DNA of 64,000 nt from Rhizobium leguminosarum (GTDB taxonomy: Bacteria > Pseudomonadota > Alphaproteobacteria > Rhizobiales > Rhizobiaceae). Below are positions 7,904 to 16,800 of this stretch, piece after piece (within the stretch, counting starts at the first letter, position 1; each line of letters begins with the position of its first letter). A program made the translations under genes and the position numbers. The notes beneath the pieces were generated by a model that searched no databases, was not told where the DNA came from, and saw only the letters and a list, made by a program, of their open reading frames with translations. The stretch is taken from positions 372,001 through 436,000 of the forward strand of contig NZ_CP025014.1 of assembly GCF_002953715.1 (NCBI RefSeq), written 5' to 3'.

Positions 7904-8527
7904 ATGTCAAGGACTACGTCCGCAAAAAAATCAGAAACTTCGAATGAAATCTCCGCCGCCGTTCCAGAAGATCGCATCCCGCCGCGGGAACGTATCGTCT
8001 CGACCGCGTCGGAGCTTTTCCGCGAGCGTGGCATCCGTGGCATCGGCGTCGACGCCATTGCCGACGCGGCTCTGACCAACAAGATGACGCTCTACCGGCA
8101 TTTCGGCTCAAAGGACGAACTCGTCTGCGAAACGCTGCGCCGCGCCTCCGAAAAGGCGGGTACCATCTGGCGCGATCTGGAAGCAGCCTATCCCGGCAAT
8201 CCGCGCGCCCAGCTGGACGCCTGGGTGGAGCTGCGGGCGCAATGTCTGAACGGCGAGCCCGCCGGTTGCGATCTCGCCAATGCCGCCATCGAGCTGAAGG
8301 GCGAGGGCCATCCCGCCCACGAAATGATCGAGCGGCACAAGGCCGAACAGCGTGATCGCTTGGCCGCGCTCTGTTCGGCGGCCGGCGCGCGCGAACCCCA
8401 GCTTCTTGCCGATACGTTGACGCTGCTGCTCGAAGGCGCGCGCGTCAGCCGCCAGGCCATGGGCGCTGCCGGCTGCTGCGGTCATTTCGCCAAGGCCTGC
8501 CACGCGGCGATAGCTTCTTTCGCCTGA
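7904..8527 (+). CDS. TetR-family transcriptional regulator
   Basis: 207 residues. An N-terminal helix-turn-helix spans about 25-75 (RIVSTASELFRERGIRGIGV, then TNKMTLYRHFGSKDELV), followed by a helical ligand domain rich in Cys and Ala. A TTG at 7901 is in frame, but ATG at 7904 is preferred. No clear ribosome-binding site precedes it and palindromic operators run up to the start, so the mRNA may be nearly leaderless. The likely target is itself and the divergent small gene. Confidence 0.88.
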   Translation: MSRTTSAKKSETSNEISAAVPEDRIPPRERIVSTASELFRERGIRGIGVDAIADAALTNKMTLYRHFGSKDELVCETLRRASEKAGTIWRDLEAAYPGNPRAQLDAWVELRAQCLNGEPAGCDLANAAIELKGEGHPAHEMIERHKAEQRDRLAALCSAAGAREPQLLADTLTLLLEGARVSRQAMGAAGCCGHFAKACHAAIASFA

Positions 8528-8599
8528 CCGCCTCTTTCGGGGGAACCTTACCGCTTCCATGCCGTTTTCCCATCACCGGGGCGATGTGGAGGCAGGGAG

Positions 8600-8788
8600 A
8601 TGAACTACGTCTATCTCAAGCGCCTATATGACAAACGCGCCGAGCTCGAAGCCAAGCTGGAGCTTCATGACGCGCGCTATTGCTTCGGCGAGGAAGAGGT
8701 CGATGATGGCACCGACAGCGATCTGCGTGAGCGGTTGAGCGAGATCTCCGAGGAAATCGCCACGCTGGAGAGCAGGCCGGGCCGCTAA
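8600..8788 (+). CDS. Small acidic coiled-coil-like protein of unknown function
   Basis: 62 residues starting MNYVYLKRLYDKRAELEAKLELH. GGAGGCAGGGAG precedes the ATG. The composition is strongly charged, with heptad-like Leu/Ile spacing at both ends, so a short helical hairpin or coiled coil is likely. It follows the TetR gene by about 70 bases and could be cotranscribed. No family recognised. Confidence 0.6.
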   Translation: MNYVYLKRLYDKRAELEAKLELHDARYCFGEEEVDDGTDSDLRERLSEISEEIATLESRPGR

Positions 8789-8837
8789 CTGTTTCATTTG
8801 GGAACGGGTTCGGATTTCAGGCCGGCCTGGCCTAAAA

Positions 8838-9278
8838 TCATCCCGTGCTGACACTGAGGATTTCCATCGTCCGTTCGTCGAATTTTCCCTGATAGAAATG
8901 CTCGATCACCCGGTGGAAGGGCGAACCGTGATCGCTGATCGCGGCAAACAAGGTCATCGACGAGCGCAGCTTGAGGTCGTCGGGTGAGCCCAGGATTTCG
9001 TGCGCCGATCTGCCGCCAACAGACAGGATCGCCTCGACGCAGCGCAGCAGCCGGCCTGAGAGAATGGGATCGGCGAGATAGGCGGTTGCTTCCTCGGCCG
9101 AGCGGATCGCATATTTTTCGGCCATCACCGACGTGCCGAGACCGGCGATCTGCGGGAAGATGAACCACATCCAATGGGACGTCTTGCGTCCCGCTTTCAG
9201 CTCTGAGAGCGCCTGTTCATAGACGCCGTTCTGGGCATCGATGAATCGATCGAGATTATAATCGATTTCACCGGCCAT
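8838..9278 (-). CDS. DUF1810 domain protein
   Basis: 146 residues, the usual length of this uncharacterised family. Typical features are the opening NLDRFIDAQNGVYEQALSEL and the block HWMWFIFPQIAGLG, with YLADPILSGRL and HGSPFHRVIEHFYQGKFD further on. The start at 9278 has an AAGGA site; an upstream in-frame extension is rejected. It lies alone between unrelated genes. Function unknown. Confidence 0.85.
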   Translation of the reverse strand: MAGEIDYNLDRFIDAQNGVYEQALSELKAGRKTSHWMWFIFPQIAGLGTSVMAEKYAIRSAEEATAYLADPILSGRLLRCVEAILSVGGRSAHEILGSPDDLKLRSSMTLFAAISDHGSPFHRVIEHFYQGKFDERTMEILSVSTG

Positions 9279-9351
9279 GGTCCTTTTCCCTTTTCCTGCT
9301 GTCGACGCAGCCCGGGCCAAGGTCTCCATGCCCGGCGAGCTAGCTTTCCTG

Positions 9352-9666
9352 TTAGCAGACCCTTTCAGCGTAGGGGCTGCTGTCGCGGCAATGGCCGTAA
9401 GCCGGATGCGGCGGCGTGTTATCGCCGGCGGGGGCGGCAATGGCCGATGTCGTCATCGGGTCCGTATTGCCGGAAGAATAGGCGGCAAAACCCGCAAAGC
9501 TCAAGAGAACCAGCGCTCCGACCACGACAATGCGCTCGAAGGTCGAAAGTTTCTGGGCGCTGACACGGTCCACGTAATCGCGCTCGCCTAAACCGGCGGT
9601 TTCATCCTCTTTTACATGGAGGGTCACCATATCCTGGCGACGGCTTAAAGTTTCACAATCTGTCAT
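9352..9666 (-). CDS. Small single-pass membrane protein of unknown function
   Basis: 104 residues. A cytosolic N-terminus of about 45 residues is followed by one hydrophobic helix (IVVVGALVLLSFAGFAAY, about 48-65) and a Pro/Ala-rich tail ending in a cysteine-containing segment. The start at 9666 follows CAGGAG. No domain recognised, and the neighbours do not suggest a role. Confidence 0.55.
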   Translation of the reverse strand: MTDCETLSRRQDMVTLHVKEDETAGLGERDYVDRVSAQKLSTFERIVVVGALVLLSFAGFAAYSSGNTDPMTTSAIAAPAGDNTPPHPAYGHCRDSSPYAERVC

Positions 9667-9905
9667 TTCAATTACTCCTGCAACACATGCGGCGCCGGTC
9701 TCTCTAGAGCAAACTCTCACCCTCGTGCCGAACCGCGTCCGCATGCGAGCAGCATGTGTGTCTTCGATCGTGGCAATTGAAGGGGCGATATTCAAACTCA
9801 GTGTTCAAAAAATCGTACCAATAAATGCAAAATATCGTGAAGCTCTGGTTCACCGGAATGATCCGGGGTAGTCCAGAGAGGAACATCTTTCTTCTGGATA
9901 GTCCC

Positions 9906-11276
9906 ATGAGCAAATCCTTCGGCGCGATGTCGGTCGCGCAACTTTCCGCCCTCATTCAAGCTGGCGCGGCCGATCCGACCGAGGTGGCCGAGGCGATCTT
10001 CGAGTCCATCGCGAATTATGCCGACAAGGCGGTCTTCACGACCCTGCTCGAAAGCCGGGCGATGGCGGAGGCGCGTGCCTCTTCGCGACGTCTGCGGGAA
10101 GGGCGCTCGCTTGGATTGCTGGACGGCATTCCGATCGCCTGGAAGGATCTTTTCGACATTGAAGGCCTGCCGACGACAGCGGGTTCCGTCGTTCTGGCAA
10201 AGGAGATGCCGGCCAAGCGCGATGCGGCCGTCGTCGCTTTGCTCAGGCAGGCGGGCATGGTCGCCGTCGGACGCACCAATATGAGCGAATTCGCCTTTTC
10301 CGGCCTCGGCATCAATCCGCATTACGGCACGCCGGTAAATCCGCGAGGCGCCGATCTCCCGCGCATTCCGGGCGGCTCGTCCTCGGGTGCTGGTGTCGTC
10401 GTCGCGGCCGGGTTGGTTCCGGTCGCCATGGGCACCGATACCGGCGGCTCGGTGCGTATTCCCGCCGCCTTCAACGGTATCGTCGGCTACAAGGCGACGC
10501 GCGGCCGCCACGCGATGGCAGGCGTCTATCCGTTGGCAAAGAGCCTGGATTCGTTGGGACCGCTCTGCCGCAACGTTAGAGACGCGGTCTGGATCGATGC
10601 GGCGATGCGCGGCTTGACGGCGCCTGATGTCGCCACGCGTCCCCTGCAAGGGCTGGAACTCATCGTGCCTGAAAACGTCGTCTTCGACGGAGCGGAAGCG
10701 GGCGTCGTCGCCGCGTTCGAGGCAGCTTTGGAACGTCTTCAAAAGGCCGGCGCGCATGTTGCCCGCACCGTCATTCCCGCCTTCGACGAGATATTCGATC
10801 TGATGACGAAATATGGTCCGCTGGTGACGGCGGAGGCTTTCGCGCTTCACCGCGAACGCTTGGCCGGACCGGACGCGGACAGTATGGACCACCGTGTCGT
10901 CATGCGCACTCGGCTCGGAAGCAAGACGACGCTGCCCGATTACCTGGCAATCCTCGAGGCGCGCAGCCGCCTGATCGCCGATGTCGAGCGCCTGGTCGGC
11001 GACCGGCTGCTCGCCTTTCCCACCGTTGCCCATGTCGCTCCGCCGATCGGACCGCTGGAGCAGGATGACGAGCTGTTCTTCGCGACGAACAACAAGACGT
11101 TGCGCAACACTGCGCTCGGCAATTTCCTCGACTGGTGCGGCGTTTCCATTCCCTGCGGCAGCGGTGAGGCTGGCATGCCGGTCGGCCTGCTGCTTTCGGC
11201 CACCGCCCATCGCGATGAGGCGCTGCTGGGGATTGCCCTTGCCGCCGAGCCGGTCATCCGCGACGATTTTGCCTGA
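9906..11276 (+). CDS. Amidase of the amidase-signature family
   Basis: 456 residues. The Ser-cisSer-Lys triad is visible: K80 in AWKDLFD, the cis-serine in GGSSSGAG (S158-S160), and the nucleophile S182 in DTGGSVRIPA. These enzymes hydrolyse C-N amide bonds; the substrate cannot be told. The start is uncertain because the ATG at 9906 lacks a strong ribosome-binding site; 9858 is an alternative. The next gene starts 66 bases later and may be in the same operon. Confidence 0.88.
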   Translation: MSKSFGAMSVAQLSALIQAGAADPTEVAEAIFESIANYADKAVFTTLLESRAMAEARASSRRLREGRSLGLLDGIPIAWKDLFDIEGLPTTAGSVVLAKEMPAKRDAAVVALLRQAGMVAVGRTNMSEFAFSGLGINPHYGTPVNPRGADLPRIPGGSSSGAGVVVAAGLVPVAMGTDTGGSVRIPAAFNGIVGYKATRGRHAMAGVYPLAKSLDSLGPLCRNVRDAVWIDAAMRGLTAPDVATRPLQGLELIVPENVVFDGAEAGVVAAFEAALERLQKAGAHVARTVIPAFDEIFDLMTKYGPLVTAEAFALHRERLAGPDADSMDHRVVMRTRLGSKTTLPDYLAILEARSRLIADVERLVGDRLLAFPTVAHVAPPIGPLEQDDELFFATNNKTLRNTALGNFLDWCGVSIPCGSGEAGMPVGLLLSATAHRDEALLGIALAAEPVIRDDFA

Positions 11277-11342
11277 ATTGGCAATTGAACCGCCGGGATT
11301 TAGTTGCCATTGATGGCATGAGGAGATCCCGGAGGAAAGCAA

Positions 11343-12203
11343 GTGCAGGTTTTGCAAAACGGACGTTTCGCGGTTTCGACATGGTCGCTGCATCGGCTGC
11401 TTGGCGCCGTTTATGCCTATAGTCCCGATCCCGGCAAAAGTGCTGCGCCGAAAGAGCCCTATGGCCCCGGTGCCGCGGCGCTGATCGACGTGTCGGCGGC
11501 GCTCTCGGCACGCGGCGTCAACCGGCTGGAGGTCTGTTCCTTCCATCTGCCGAGCCTCGACGCCGCCTATATAGGCGAATTGCGCGAGGCGATGGCGGCC
11601 TCGAACGTGCTGTTCCAGACGCTGCTTGTCGAAGACGGTGATCCGAGCCATCCGGAGTCGGCCGAACGCGACGTCAAATGGATGGCGGAGTGGATCGACA
11701 TCGCCGCAGCCCTCGGAGCGCAGAGGATGCGCGTCATAGCCGGCAAGCAGAAGCCGACGGAGGAAAACCTTACCCGCGCCGCCCATCATCTGAACTGGCT
11801 GGCCGGAAAGGCGGCAGGCAGCGGCGTGCGTGTCGTCGTCGAGAACTGGTTCGACCTGCTGCCGTCGCCGGTCGAGATGAACTGGCTGCTGGACCGGCTG
11901 GACGGCAAGGTCGGCCTCAATGGCGACCTCGGCAACTGGGCGGCGCCAGCCAAATATGAGGGCCTCGCCGACATCATGGGCCGGGCGGAAATCTGCCATG
12001 CCAAGGCCGATTACGGCGTTGCCGGCCTCGATGCCGACGATTACCGCACGTGCCTGGAGATGTGCGAGAGGGCGGGTTACGACGGTCCCTTCACGCTGAT
12101 CTACGACTCGCCCTTCTTCCCTGACGAATGGGACGGCATCCTGCTGCAGAAGACGTTCATCGAGGATTTCCTGCGCGAGGCGCCGGCGCGCAGGACGGCT
12201 TAA
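11343..12203 (+). CDS. Sugar-phosphate isomerase/epimerase-like TIM-barrel protein
   Basis: 286 residues from a GTG with GGAGGAAA upstream. It resembles xylose isomerase-like AP endonuclease-2 family TIM barrels: STWSLHRLLG near the N-terminus, VVVENWF in the middle, then LNGDLGNW and CHAKADY carrying the expected acidic and His metal ligands. It follows the amidase, so it may act in the same unknown pathway. Substrate unknown. Confidence 0.78.
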   Translation: MQVLQNGRFAVSTWSLHRLLGAVYAYSPDPGKSAAPKEPYGPGAAALIDVSAALSARGVNRLEVCSFHLPSLDAAYIGELREAMAASNVLFQTLLVEDGDPSHPESAERDVKWMAEWIDIAAALGAQRMRVIAGKQKPTEENLTRAAHHLNWLAGKAAGSGVRVVVENWFDLLPSPVEMNWLLDRLDGKVGLNGDLGNWAAPAKYEGLADIMGRAEICHAKADYGVAGLDADDYRTCLEMCERAGYDGPFTLIYDSPFFPDEWDGILLQKTFIEDFLREAPARRTA

Positions 12204-12228
12204 ATCAGAAACACCTCTCGTTCATTCC

Positions 12229-12280
12229 TAGAGCATGATGCCGAAAAGTGTGCGCGGTTTTCGGACGACATCCTGTTCTA
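12229..12280. repeat. Rhizobial palindromic intergenic repeat
   Basis: Begins TAGAGCATGATGCCGAAAA and ends in the imperfect reverse complement with a GTGTGCGCGG centre. Elements of this form are widespread between rhizobial genes. It lies between converging genes, where it may terminate both, and its last three bases form the stop codon of the sulfatase gene. Confidence 0.65.
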
Positions 12281-13786
12281 GCGCGGGAACCTTTGGTTTT
12301 CCTCCAGCACGTTCAGATCCATGTGGTTGCGCATATAGCGCTCCGAGGCTTTCTGCAGCGGCTGGTAGTCCCATGGATAATAGGCCCCGTTGCGTAGTGC
12401 CGCATAGACCACCCAGCGGCGCGCCTGGCTTTCGCGCACGGCTGCATCGAAATCGGAAAGGTTCCAGCGCCGGCCGGCCTGTTCGACAAGCCTTACCAAG
12501 ATCTCGGCATGCGCCGGGTCGGCCGCCAGATTGTCGAGCTCCTGCGGATCGGCCTCGAGATTAAACAGCATCGGCGGGTCCTTCTCGCAGAGCGAGAGCT
12601 TGTATCGTCCGTCTCGGATACAGACGAGCGGCGCCTCGGAACCCTCCGCGGCATATTCCATCGGCACCGGGCTGCGGCCGCCGGTGCCTTCGGCAAGCGC
12701 AGCCAGATCCTCGCCCTCGGTCCACGGCTTCAGCGAGGCGATATCGATCCCGGCAAGACCGGCAAGAGTCGGCGTCACGTCAAGAGTGGAGACAGGCTGG
12801 TCGATCCGCCTGGGCTTCCAGCCGGGTGCCGCGATCATCAGCGGAACGCGGGCCGATCCTTCGAAGAAGTTCATCTTGAACCAGAGGCCGCGATCGCCGA
12901 GCATGTCGCCATGGTCGGAGGCAAAGAGGATGATCGTGTTTTCAGCCATGCGGCTCCGTTCCAGGACGCCGAGAATGTCGCCGATCTTCTCGTCGACATA
13001 GGAGATATTGGCGAAATAGCCGCGCCTTGCACGCCTGATCTGCTCATCGCTGATGTCGAAAGCGTCGTGGTCGCAGGCTTTCATCAGACGCTGCGAGTGC
13101 GGGTCCTGCCGCTCGAAGGCAATCGGCGCAACCGCCGGGTCAAGCGCCGGGCAGTCCTCATAGAGGTCCCAGAATTTGCGGCGCGCGACATAGGGGTCGT
13201 GCGGATGGGTGAAGCTGACGGTCAGGCACCAGGGGCGCTCGTCATGGCCGCGTGACAGATCGAACAGCTTGCGGACGGCGTGATAGGCGACCTCGTCGTC
13301 ATACTCCATCTGGTTGGTGATCTCGGCAACGCCGGCGCCGGTGACCGAACCCAGATTGTGATACCACCAGTCTATGCGCTCGCCGGGCTTGCTATAGTCG
13401 GGCGTCCAGCCGAAGTCGGCCGGGTAGATGTCCGTCGTCAGGCGCTCCTCGAAGCCATGCAACTGGTCGGGGCCGACGAAATGCATCTTGCCGGAAAGCG
13501 CTGTCTGGTATCCGGCAGCGCGCAGATGATGCGCATAGGTCGGAATATCAGAGGCAAATTCCGCCGCATTGTCATAGACGCGGGTTCGGCTCGGCAATTG
13601 TCCGGACATGAAGGAGGCCCGCGCCGGTGCGCAGAGCGGGCTTGCCGTATAGGCGTTGGTGAAACGCACGGAACGCTCCGCCAGTGATTTCAGATGCGGC
13701 GCATGCAGAAACTCGGCAGGCCCATCTGGAAAGAAAGTCCCATTCAACTGATCGACCATCAGGACGAGGATATTCGGACGCGCCAT
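12278..13786 (-). CDS. betC: Choline-sulfatase
   Basis: 502 residues, normal for BetC. The sulfatase signature is SPLCAPARASFMSG, with C52 as the residue converted to formylglycine, and metal ligands in LVDQ-like LMVDQ and ASDHGD. The C-terminal RYMRNHMDLN is typical of the choline-sulfatase C-terminal domain. The enzyme releases choline from choline-O-sulfate in the cytoplasm. A divergent LysR gene of the choline-sulfate type confirms the role. No betA, betB or choline transporter is beside it, unlike the classic betICBA order. Confidence 0.92.
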   Translation of the reverse strand: MARPNILVLMVDQLNGTFFPDGPAEFLHAPHLKSLAERSVRFTNAYTASPLCAPARASFMSGQLPSRTRVYDNAAEFASDIPTYAHHLRAAGYQTALSGKMHFVGPDQLHGFEERLTTDIYPADFGWTPDYSKPGERIDWWYHNLGSVTGAGVAEITNQMEYDDEVAYHAVRKLFDLSRGHDERPWCLTVSFTHPHDPYVARRKFWDLYEDCPALDPAVAPIAFERQDPHSQRLMKACDHDAFDISDEQIRRARRGYFANISYVDEKIGDILGVLERSRMAENTIILFASDHGDMLGDRGLWFKMNFFEGSARVPLMIAAPGWKPRRIDQPVSTLDVTPTLAGLAGIDIASLKPWTEGEDLAALAEGTGGRSPVPMEYAAEGSEAPLVCIRDGRYKLSLCEKDPPMLFNLEADPQELDNLAADPAHAEILVRLVEQAGRRWNLSDFDAAVRESQARRWVVYAALRNGAYYPWDYQPLQKASERYMRNHMDLNVLEENQRFPR

Positions 13787-13866
13787 GCGAAATTGTCTCC
13801 TGTGGTGTCAGATGCCGGGGAAGGTCCGATGAGGGACGTCGCCGAGTGCTATTTGCAGATCTTATC

Positions 13867-13901
13867 AAAGCCAGTATCATAGTGCCTGTAAAGCTGGCTT
13901 T
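13867..13901. promoter_or_regulatory. Inverted repeat between betC and its regulator
   Basis: AAAGCCAG at 13867-13874 and CTGGCTTT at 13894-13901, followed by further T bases. It could be a LysR operator in the divergent promoter region or a hairpin in the regulator's leader. Confidence 0.4.
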
Positions 13902-13928
13902 TTTCGATGGCTGCCAAAAGGAATTTTT

Positions 13929-14831
13929 ATGCCAGACCGCCGGCCTGAGCTGGGATGGATGCGCATCTTCGCGGAGGTCGCAAGGCTCGGCAGCTTTTCG
14001 GCTGCGGCGGCAGTTCTCGGCCTTACGCAGCCTGCCGTCAGCTATCAGATTCGGCGGTTGGAAGAGCAGTTCGGCGTCGCCCTGCTGCGCCGGAAGCATC
14101 GCGGCGTCGAGTTGACCGCGGAGGGCGAACGGCTTTTCAAGGTCGCCGCCAAGACGGTTGGTGACATCGATGCCCTGGCGCGCAGTTTCCGCACTGAGGC
14201 TCAAAGGCCGGTCGTCAGACTGAGGACCGACTATGCCTTTTCAGCGCTTTGGCTCATCCCGCGCATGCACGGCTTTCGCCTGCTTCACCCCGAAACGGAT
14301 ATACAGATCGTCGCGACCCAAAGGCTTGAACCCGGCTTTCGTGACGACGCAGATGTGGTGGTGGTTTTCGGCACAAAGGTGGAATTCGGCGCCATCGGAT
14401 CGCTTCTGCTGCAGGAAAAGGTCGTGCCCGTCTGCACGCGAGGCTTTCTCGATCGCAACGGCCCATTCGACGATCCGCAGCTTCTTGCCAAGGCGATCCT
14501 GATCCACCTCGATTCGCCGACGCCATCGCCCTGGTTCGACTGGCGAAGTTATCTTGCCGAATTCTCCGTTACTCGCGATCTCCATGCCGGCCGCGGCGAT
14601 ATCAGCTTCAACACCTACTCGCTGGTCGTCCAGGCCGCGCTCAGCGAACAGGGCGTGGCGATCGGCTGGATGGGGCTGGTCGATACGCTTCTCTCCACAC
14701 ATATGCTGGTGGAAGCCGGGCCGCCGCTCGAGGCCTGGGACCGCGGTTATTGGCTGATACCGCCGCGATCGGCAAATGTTGATAGCGAGAGGCTCAGCAC
14801 CTGGCTGGTGGATGAAGTCGGCAGGACATGA
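13929..14831 (+). CDS. LysR-type regulator of choline-sulfate utilisation
   Basis: 300 residues. The N-terminal winged helix spans about 5-65 (AAAAVLGLTQPAVSYQIRRLEE) and the LysR substrate-binding domain about 90-295. An AAGGA site precedes the ATG. It is divergent from betC and fits the putative choline-sulfate-utilisation regulator family. It likely activates betC when choline-sulfate or choline is present; this is inferred from context and family. Confidence 0.88.
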   Translation: MPDRRPELGWMRIFAEVARLGSFSAAAAVLGLTQPAVSYQIRRLEEQFGVALLRRKHRGVELTAEGERLFKVAAKTVGDIDALARSFRTEAQRPVVRLRTDYAFSALWLIPRMHGFRLLHPETDIQIVATQRLEPGFRDDADVVVVFGTKVEFGAIGSLLLQEKVVPVCTRGFLDRNGPFDDPQLLAKAILIHLDSPTPSPWFDWRSYLAEFSVTRDLHAGRGDISFNTYSLVVQAALSEQGVAIGWMGLVDTLLSTHMLVEAGPPLEAWDRGYWLIPPRSANVDSERLSTWLVDEVGRT

Positions 14832-14951
14832 CATTCGGACCGAGGCCAGCGCGTCATCGCATCCGGAATATGTTCGCGCTCGGGAGAGAAGCCTTGTCAT
14901 GACCGACGCCGATCGACATTGTGGCATCGATTCATAGGGAAGGGCCGAAGC

Positions 14952-15155
14952 ATGTCGCGAACCGTCGGATACGTCGTTGGACTGCTCATGATCCTCTTGG
15001 GACTGATCTGGATCGCACAGGGAAGCGGCTATTTTCCCTATCCGTCATCCAGTTTCATGATCAACCAAAGCATCTGGGTTCTCTGGGGAGGCATCATGGC
15101 TGCGGCGGGGATCACCGTGACGGTCATTATTTCACGGCTTCGCCGGAAGGGATGA
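14952..15155 (+). CDS. Small two-helix membrane protein
   Basis: 67 residues with two hydrophobic segments (VGYVVGLLMILLGLIWIAQG and IWVLWGGIMAAAGITVTVII) and a basic tail RLRRKG. GGGAAGGG lies upstream of the ATG. Function unknown; short proteins of this layout are common in rhizobia. It precedes an aldolase gene by 99 bases. Confidence 0.6.
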   Translation: MSRTVGYVVGLLMILLGLIWIAQGSGYFPYPSSSFMINQSIWVLWGGIMAAAGITVTVIISRLRRKG

Positions 15156-15254
15156 GCCGGCAATCCGTGCATGGCTTTGAGGAATTCGACATTCAAGAGT
15201 TCCTCGAGGTGAAATATCTGGCCGCTGGCGGCCTGTCGAATTGAGGAGAATGGC

Positions 15255-16046
15255 ATGAGCGCAGCTGAAATCGACGGCTTTGCGGACCGGATCAGGCATC
15301 ACGGGGGCGGCATGATCTCTGCCTGGATCGGTATTCCCGACGCCACGCTCGCCAATCACCTGGCGCAGGAGGCCTTCGACACCATCGTGCTGGATATGCA
15401 GCACGGCATGTGGGACATGCCCTCGGCAGCGAACGCCGTCGCCCAGGTGCGCCTTGCCGGCAAGCCAGCGCTGGCGCGCATACCGGTCGGTGATTTCGCT
15501 TCCGCCTCGCGCCTGCTCGATGCCGGCGCCTCCGGCATCATCGCGCCGATGATCAATTCGGCCGAAGACGCGCAAGCCTTCGTCAAGACCACGAAATACC
15601 CGCCTCTTGGTCACCGCAGCTGGGGACCGTCGCTGGCACTCAACCATACCGGCCTGTCGGCCGATGATTATCTGAAAAACGCCAACGCGCTCACCGTCGC
15701 CATCGCCATGGTAGAGACCCGGGCGGCACTCGAGGCGATCGACGACATTCTCGGCGTTGCCGGCCTCGATGGCATCTTCATCGGTCCCTCCGACCTTTCG
15801 ATCGCACTGTCAAACGGCGACCAGGTGGCGCCGAACGCCGCCGAGATCGACAGCGCCATGCAGCATGCGGTTTCGCGCTGCCGCGCCCACGGCAAATTCG
15901 CCTGCGCCTTCGCCGGTGACGGCGAGCGGGCCGGCGAGCTGCTGAAATTCGGCTTCGATCTGGTCATTGCCGGTGCCGAGACAGCGCAGCTGCGCTCCGG
16001 CGCCCGCCGCGCCATCAATGCCGCCCGCAGGATCGCTTCGGCTTGA
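15255..16046 (+). CDS. HpcH/HpaI-family aldolase
   Basis: 263 residues, family-typical. Motifs include VLDMQHG, LARIP, MVETRAALEAIDDI and IFIGPSDLSIAL. These class II metal-dependent aldolases cleave 4-hydroxy-2-oxo acids such as 4-hydroxy-2-oxoheptanedioate to pyruvate or related products. GAGGAG precedes the ATG. No neighbouring aromatic-degradation genes are present, so the physiological substrate is open. Confidence 0.87.
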   Translation: MSAAEIDGFADRIRHHGGGMISAWIGIPDATLANHLAQEAFDTIVLDMQHGMWDMPSAANAVAQVRLAGKPALARIPVGDFASASRLLDAGASGIIAPMINSAEDAQAFVKTTKYPPLGHRSWGPSLALNHTGLSADDYLKNANALTVAIAMVETRAALEAIDDILGVAGLDGIFIGPSDLSIALSNGDQVAPNAAEIDSAMQHAVSRCRAHGKFACAFAGDGERAGELLKFGFDLVIAGAETAQLRSGARRAINAARRIASA

Positions 16047-16049
16047 ACG

Positions 16050-16730
16050 TCATTTCACCGGCTTGACGGCGAGCCAGATGATGTGGCGGGCGCCGCCGCG
16101 TTTGCCGTTGGCGCGCGTGTTGACCACATCGACGGCAAAACCGCTGCCCTTGAGACGCCGGGTGAAATCGGGGTCCGGACCGGACGACCAGACGGCGAGC
16201 ACGCCGCCGGGGCGCAATGCGTCGCCGGCGGCGCGAAGGCCGGCGAAATCGTAGAGCCGGTCGTTGGATTTGCGGGTCAGGCCATCAGGGCCGTTGTCGA
16301 CATCGAGCAGGATCGCGTCATAGGCGCCTTTACCGGAACGGATCGCCTCGCCGACGTCGCCCTGATGGATGCCGACGCGCGGATCGTCGAGACAGCCCTG
16401 GAAGACCTCGGCCATCGGCCCGCGTGCCCAGGCGATCACGGCCGGCACCAGTTCGGCGACGGTGACGCCGGCATCTTCGGGAAGGACGGCGAGAGCGGCG
16501 CGCAAGGTAAAGCCCATGCCGAGCCCGCCGATCAGGATCCTTGGCTTCGGGTGCGCCTTGATCCGATCCCAGGAAAGGGTCGCCAGCGCTTCCTCCGAGC
16601 CGCTGAGGCGGCTGTTCATCAGCTCGTTGGCGCCAAGCATGATCGAGAACTCGCTGCCGCGCTGCTTCAGCCGCAATTCGCCGTTTTCGCCGGGAATGGT
16701 CGCGGAATCGAGCTGGATCCAGGGCAGCAT
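16050..16730 (-). CDS. Spermidine-synthase-like methyltransferase-fold protein
   Basis: 226 residues. A Rossmann-type SAM-binding core begins with RILIGGLGMGFTLRAAL and continues through VAELVPAVIAWA and DAILLDVDNGPDGL, as in spermidine synthase-like proteins. It lacks the usual N-terminal beta domain of full-length spermidine synthases and may be a shorter relative without polyamine activity. It converges with the aldolase gene with only 3 bases between. Confidence 0.78.
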   Translation of the reverse strand: MLPWIQLDSATIPGENGELRLKQRGSEFSIMLGANELMNSRLSGSEEALATLSWDRIKAHPKPRILIGGLGMGFTLRAALAVLPEDAGVTVAELVPAVIAWARGPMAEVFQGCLDDPRVGIHQGDVGEAIRSGKGAYDAILLDVDNGPDGLTRKSNDRLYDFAGLRAAGDALRPGGVLAVWSSGPDPDFTRRLKGSGFAVDVVNTRANGKRGGARHIIWLAVKPVK

Positions 16731-16800
16731 GACGGTTTTGCCTCATATGAAAGAGACCGTCCCCTAGCATAGGGCGCTAGATGAGGCCAGCAAGCCGGCC

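Noticed and set aside
9798..11999. 733-codon minus-strand frame opposite the amidase and isomerase genes
   Set aside because: It spans two well supported plus-strand genes and shows only low-complexity high-GC shadow composition.
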